From assembly GCA_964020155.1 (NCBI GenBank), contig OZ026560.1, forward strand, positions 2,656,759-2,706,758: a stretch of 50,000 nt of DNA. Reading direction: 5' to 3'. This document shows, one piece after another, positions 44,641-50,000 of the stretch. Within the stretch, counting starts at the first letter, position 1. Every line of letters begins with the position of its first letter. The DNA is from Chondrilla cf. caribensis. Lineage: Eukaryota; Porifera; Demospongiae; Chondrillida; Chondrillidae. A program made the translations under genes and the position numbers. The notes below the pieces were generated by a model, which was not told the DNA's origin, did not search any database, and saw nothing but the letters and a program-made list of their open reading frames with translations.

Positions 44641-45376
44641 ATCAATTCCACATGGGACACCAAATGAACCAGTTTCTATGTTAGCTTATTAGAATCACCT
44701 TTAGAAGATTACAAGGACCGTTACAAGAACCCATTCATATCAAAAGAAATTGACGCAAAACAAAACATATGCCCTTACCAGAAGTCCTTCTATTCCTGGA
44801 CGTGATTTAGGTGCCTTTTGCATGCTGTAAAGTATAGAAATGGAGCATATTTTTGTATACTTTCAGTATAGTTCACATCAGACAATTGTGATACTCTGAA
44901 CACTACGTACCCCATACAATAACTTCCTTAGTGCATGTACTGTATTACATACGTACATTATTCTGCATTTGCACAGATGTAAAACAGTCCACACATACAT
45001 CCACTCAACTCACCAAAGAGTAATAAACTCGACAAAAGGTGCAGAAAAACTCTGAGGTGGTAGCTGGGGTGGTTTCTGCGATAGGGGACAGTCAAGAATG
45101 AGATCATCAATGAGAACAGAATAGCCAACGGGATACCACACTAACCTCATTCACAATGCACTGTAGTAACTCAATGGGCTGTAGCATGTGCGTATGCATG
45201 TAATTGTGGTATGGAGGACACAAACAGAATGATGGTAATGGAAAGGAAACTTTGAAAAGTGGGGTCAACGCACACGCACAGATACTAACCAGCATGTTGT
45301 TTGCTCTGGAGCCATCCTACGTGTGGAAGGGAAAAATCTAATCACACCCTAAAACTAATATCATGCATCTATGCAA

Positions 45377-45459
<83 letters not shown>

Positions 45460-46674
45460 ACTCACATTCAGGTACGGAAACCGTCCAATTGCAAGTTCAA
45501 ACATGGTTATACCCAGGCTCCATATATCAGAATGGAGGCCATACTCCTCACCCATTATTCGCTCCGGCTGAAGAGAAACAAAATAAAACAATTTCAACAG
45601 CTAATGTGCTTTTTGGCTGCAAGTCAGTGAACTGATTTGATGTAGAACATTACAAGTATCATGACACAGATACAGTGTAGTCTGGATAAGTCAGACCTCA
45701 GGGGACACTGAAATACAGTGTAGTCTGGATAAGTCAAACCTTTGGGGACACTGAAATACAGTGTAGTCTGGATAAGTCAGACCTCTGGGGACACTCAAAT
45801 ACAGTGTAGTCTGGATATGTCAGACCTCTGGGGATGCTGAAATACAGTGTAGTCTGGATAGGTCAGACCTCTGGGGACACTGAAATACAGTGTAGTCTGG
45901 ATAAGTCAGACCTCTGGGGACACTGAAATACAGTGTAGTCTGGATAAGTCAGACCTCAGGGGACACTGAAATACAGTGTAGTCTGGATAAGTCAGACCTC
46001 TGGGGACACTCAAATACAGTGTAGTCTGGATATGTCAGACCTCTGGGGATGCTGAAATACAGTGTAGTCTGGATAGGTCAGACCTCTGGGGACACTGAAA
46101 TACAGTGTAGTCAGGATAAGTCAGACCTCTGGGGACACTGAAATACAGTGTAGTCAGGATAAGTCAGACCTCTGGGGGACACTCAAATACAGTGTAGTCT
46201 GGATAAGTCAGACCTCTGGGGACACTGAAATACAGTGTAGTCTGGATAGGTTAAACCTCCGGGGGCAATCAATCTGGTAATTCAAGTTAGAAATTGTGCA
46301 CATATATAAGATGTTTACTCCATTTAGAGATGATGTACTAATCAATGCACACAAGCATGCACGTATTTTCCTTGATCTTTCAATATACCAAGCAATGCCA
46401 TAACAAGTGCTACAATACACACACACAAAAACAAACTACATGCATACTTGTACATACTAGCCCGCAGTACATACGGTACATTACCACTCAGTGTATGTGT
46501 ACACACAAACAGTGTGTGTGTTAGATAAGACATGCAATGATGGGTCACTCACTGCCATATATGCATTGGATCCAATGAAGGTTTTGGCCATTGAAGTGAG
46601 AAGCTGCAATAACCGTAGATAGTATAGGGAACAGTTAAATGAATGTACATATACACATAACGTAACATATGTAT

Positions 46675-46735
<61 letters not shown>

Positions 46736-46868
46736 GATAGAGGATACATACATTACGTATATACGTAGTACATACATGTATGCATGTGTGATAACATACG
46801 TGCTTACCCATCGATGCAGACCATCTGTATGTATGGAGACCACATGAGCACTCAGGCACACCCGCGTG

Positions 46869-46914
<46 letters not shown>

Positions 46915-47646
46915 TGGCAACATCACCACATCTATGTACCTGTACACTGACTCCAAAATCACACAGCTTAACTGCTCCATGTGTGTTCACCAGTATGTTT
47001 GAAGGCTTAATATCTGCAGTATGGGATCAGTATGAGCAGGTTATATGATACAGAAGAGATAGTACACAAAAAATGACACAGAAAGACAGACAGGCACACC
47101 CAGGAAGACAAGCAGACAGACAGACACAATCCAGAAGGCCGACAGACACAATCAGACAGACACAAGCGGGAAGACAGACAGACACAAGTGGGAAGACAGA
47201 CAGACACAAGCGGGAAGACAGACAGATACAAGCGGGAAGACAGACAGACACAAGCGGGAAGACAGACAGATACAAGCGGGAAGACACACAGACACAATCA
47301 AAGGTCCACACCTCTGTGCATGATCTTCAGATTTGAAAGATAACTCAGTCCCCTGACCACACCCACTGCTATCCTTCCTAGCACCTGTTCAGGTATAGTC
47401 CCATACTGGTCCAATGATCCACCTGAGGGGGTGGGGTCAGCAGCATGTAGTAACAGTATAGACAACACACCATGCAAACATTGTGAATATGGCGGCAAGC
47501 ACAGTACTTGCTCATATTATGGTTCTGTATGTGTACTCTTATCCAACACATCATCCATACACTCAGTACACACACACATACCATCCATACACTCTGTACA
47601 CACATACCATCCATACACTCTGTACACACAAACAACCCATTTACTC

Positions 47647-47688
<42 letters not shown>

Positions 47689-49652
47689 ATCCATATATGT
47701 ACTTGGTACACACTTACCATCCATATACTCTGTACAGATGAATATTCTTTCTTCGTGGAAGAAAGCACCAAAGAATCCAATAATGTACTTTGAATCACAC
47801 TTCAAGTGAAGAAAAGTACAAATGATACACAAGAAACAATGTACACCCACAGGGACGATGTGGGGTGGATCTATAGTAGTGACTGTACCCAATATTAACA
47901 TCTCAGTGCAAACACACACATCTGTGTATACATCTCAATATTATACACCCAAACTCAGTTGTGCATACATTACATTGTGCATGTATCTCAATGTACACAT
48001 GCACACACATACGTATACACTCATCACATATGTACACACCACATACACACACACACACACACACACATACACGCACGCACACATGCACACATACACACAT
48101 ACATATATACATACATATGCATACACACAACACACACAGTTGTGCATACATTTAAATGTACATATGTACACACACCGACATAAATTCCAGCGTACACACC
48201 CATCCAATAGCGCATACATGCCAAGTCGTCTAAAATAAATGGATTGAAAGCTATTTATCAGCTGCATTTAATTATCACATGTTGAGGTGTTTTCAACACA
48301 TTGTTTATTGTCCCATGCCTCCACCAGCAGAGACACTGAGGTGGTAAACACAAGAGTTAAGTGTGAAATATTTCCACATGTGAGAAATATCACCTCTATA
48401 ATAGGACACTTTGAGAGTTTGCACTTTTCATTGTAATGAACTCACATCACAAAACAGCTACAACTATTATGAAGTATACATAAAAGTACATACAGTGAAT
48501 TCTTGTTAATCTGTACAATTCGTTTTCAAACAATATACAGTGAAACCTCTCTAATCTGTCCCCCTATTATCTGCCAAACCCGCTATACCACCCTAGTTCT
48601 CAAAGAACGAATTATAATGTACATGTTTAATAGATATCTAATCCGCCACCCGCCATTACTGCCATCCACCACAATTTTTGATGACGAAATAGTAGTATTA
48701 ACTGATAATTCCCCCCAGCAGATTAATGAGTTTGGAGGATTAACTCGATATTATTCATTCTTGTTTGTATATTATAATAGCATTAGGAGATTGTTGGGGA
48801 TGAAGTGGTGGTGGATTAACAAAAATCCTATGTGAATTCCCACCAAAAGTGAATTAATGAAAGCAATTAAGGAGTGTGCTCGCATCACAGTGTGAGCACA
48901 CATTCTCATGTGGGACAGGTAGTTTCTTGCCCACACACACACGAGGTCTGAGGATATTCAGGACATTGAATTGTTGAATAAATGATTCACTACCTGGATT
49001 TCAATAAATGGATTACCTCGAAACTGTTGCAATTATTGCGATTACATGATCAAAATTGTGCTCCTTGAACATCTGTTCGTATGCGGCAAAAGTATTATTT
49101 TTGGCATAATATTGCCATGAACTGTAATGTAATATTATAGACGTATTGCCAATACAACATTGGCTGTTACACAACATTATAGACACATCACACAATATAC
49201 CCTTGACTTTACACAATGTTACAAGCATTTTGCACAATATATTCTTGACCTTATGCAATACTACAAGTACATTGCACAATATATACTTAACCCAAAACAA
49301 TGTTGCAGGCACATTGCACAATACATCCATGTTATTAAGCAATATGATAGTTACATTGCATCATATGATTGTAGTATGCATTGTAATACTCTGGAGCTAA
49401 GTTGTCCAGATTAAATACTGATAGAGTTGGCCCTCTAGCACTAGATCCAACCTATGCATAGGGCGAATCACCACCAACCTTGTGTAAAATATCGAGTTCT
49501 GTCATAATTTTCCTCCTCTCCTCCACAGTGGCGTCCAAGGGTATGATTTTGACAGCCATGATGGTCTTTGAGGAGGTGTGTAGGGTGCGATAGACCGTCC
49601 CACTTGTCCCATGACCCAACATTTCCAGATATTGCAGATCTTGTGGGGCAAT
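43688..49652 (-). CDS. MAP2K5 (MEK5)-like dual-specificity kinase, 3' part
   Basis: Eleven exons in the window: 49479-49652, 47718-47799, 47312-47422, 46940-47013, 46553-46603, 45466-45567, 45290-45316, 45146-45178, 45014-45075, 44779-44824, 43688-43903; 325 codons plus stop, all phases consistent. The complete kinase domain is present: glycine loop [14 protein letters not shown] lysine, gatekeeper stretch [24 protein letters not shown] (LCDFGVSVQ), activation loop SMAKT with both phosphosites, MAPERI, and C-lobe LLQCIVNE and [12 protein letters not shown]. The loop sequence and the insert after GRFPY fit MEK5 better than MEK1/2 or MKK3/4/6/7. A Ser/His-rich tail of about 35 residues ends the protein. 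MEK5 normally starts with a PB1 domain; the exon at 49652 begins in phase 0 and its upstream exons lie beyond 50000. Role by family: phosphorylates ERK5. Includes 27-nt and 33-nt microexons. Confidence 0.92.
44480..44640. repeat. (CA)n tract in MAP2K5-like last intron
   Basis: About 160 bp with one GGCACATAAA interruption. TG on the coding strand. Confidence 0.95.
45379..45458. repeat. (CA)n tract next to a MAP2K5-like donor
   Basis: About 80 bp, TG on the coding strand, 7 nt after the donor of exon 45466-45567. Confidence 0.95.
45672..46255. repeat. 43-bp minisatellite, MAP2K5-like intron
   Basis: About 14 units with ACAGTGTAGTCTGGATAAGT and CAGACCTCTGGGGACACTGA. Higher-order blocks of about 260 bp repeat the same variant order (for example the GATATGTCAG unit at 45813 and 46028). 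Confidence 0.93.
46678..46911. repeat. Two (CA)n tracts in one MAP2K5-like intron
   Basis: 46678-46732 and 46876-46911, the second 28 nt after the donor of exon 46940-47013. Both TG on the coding strand. Confidence 0.9.
47079..47292. repeat. 22-bp tandem repeat (ACAAGCGGGAAGACAGACAG)
   Basis: About eight to nine units in the intron between exons 47312-47422 and 46940-47013. Confidence 0.9.
47996..48150. repeat. CA/CATA-rich low-complexity stretch
   Basis: Mixed CACA and CATA repeats in the first visible MAP2K5-like intron. Confidence 0.8.
48493..48735. mobile_element. Composite of TIR families 1 and 2
   Basis: Starts CAGTGAATTCTTGTTAATC (family 2 end); a second CAGTGAAACCTCTCTAATC (family 1 like) follows at 48539, and inner family 2 sequence follows to about 48735. 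Probably nested or recombined copies. Confidence 0.55.
49157..49385. repeat. Degenerate ~60-bp tandem repeat
   Basis: Four to five diverged units with TTGCACAATATA and CAATGTTACAAGCA-like cores, in the intron before exon 49479-49652. Confidence 0.7.
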
Positions 49653-50000
49653 CTAACAGGAAGACGGGAGAACACCATTTCGGGGAGGTGAAATGGGGGA
49701 AAATCCCAGCACATGCAAGACCCAACACACTGCATATCATACGGACCAAGTACGTAAGTACATGGATGAGGATCAAGTACACAGACATGGACACTGACTA
49801 AGTAGTACATACTGTACAGTAGTGTAGCAGAGATGGACGCTGAACAAATAGTGTAGCTTAAAATGTAACAAATACTAAAACGAATTAAACAGGAAACAGT
49901 CCAATTCTAAGTGAGATCTTTGGCCTATCTAATACAATGAAAGCTCTGAGTTTGAAAGGAAACTTGCTAATAACAGACATCTAAACTGAAATCCATACAG
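49653..50000. other. Intron sequence, MAP2K5-like gene
   Basis: No further exon seen; the PB1-encoding exons should lie to the right of the window. Confidence 0.6.

Overview
The window reads as nuclear DNA of an intron-rich, compact animal genome, most likely a demosponge. That rests on the gene types (an ABCC4-type transporter, a retromer-type sorting nexin, a MEK5-type kinase, a Bar/Bsh-like homeobox gene), canonical GT-AG introns of about 50-1000 bp, very abundant (CA/TG)n tracts, and peroxiredoxin-like genes that appear to use selenocysteine. The species call is an inference. All exon boundaries below were worked out by hand from reading frame, splice sites and family alignment from memory; no search was run.

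Left third (1-17.6 kb): two head-to-tail ABCC4/MRP4-like genes on the minus strand. The right copy is complete: 27 coding exons, 17313 down to 3839, 1455 codons plus stop, and every exon phase closes. The left copy shows only its first five exons (2830 down to the window edge). The two copies match from about 240 bp upstream of the ATG through exon 5, so this is a tandem segmental duplication.

Middle left (17.6-25.7 kb): a decayed non-LTR retrotransposon tail, then two tandem AhpC/TSA (peroxiredoxin-like) genes on the minus strand, called A (22329-19782) and B (25185-22553). Each has four coding exons and an in-frame TGA where relatives carry the first Cys of a CxxC motif. Each has a SECIS-like hairpin 60-80 nt after its stop, and the stems differ between copies while still pairing. 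This is the most striking system in the window.

Middle right (25.7-40.5 kb): one SNX1/SNX2-like sorting nexin, 10 coding exons, 509 codons, minus strand. Its introns hold minisatellites, several short TIR elements with TA target sites, a 538-bp TIR element with a HIRAN-like ORF, a perfect-style foldback, a pair of LTR-like direct repeats, and an inverted copy of one exon of the neighbouring kinase gene.

Right (40.5-50 kb): a small acidic single-exon ORF (minus), a two-exon homeobox gene (plus) sharing a roughly 420-bp divergent promoter region with it, and the kinase domain and C terminus of a MAP2K5-like kinase (minus, 11 exons seen), whose N terminus lies beyond the window.

The neighbours do not form one pathway. 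What they share is architecture: TG repeats on the sense strand just after 5' splice sites, TA-targeted short elements, and an 11-base CACGTG-containing motif upstream of at least three genes.
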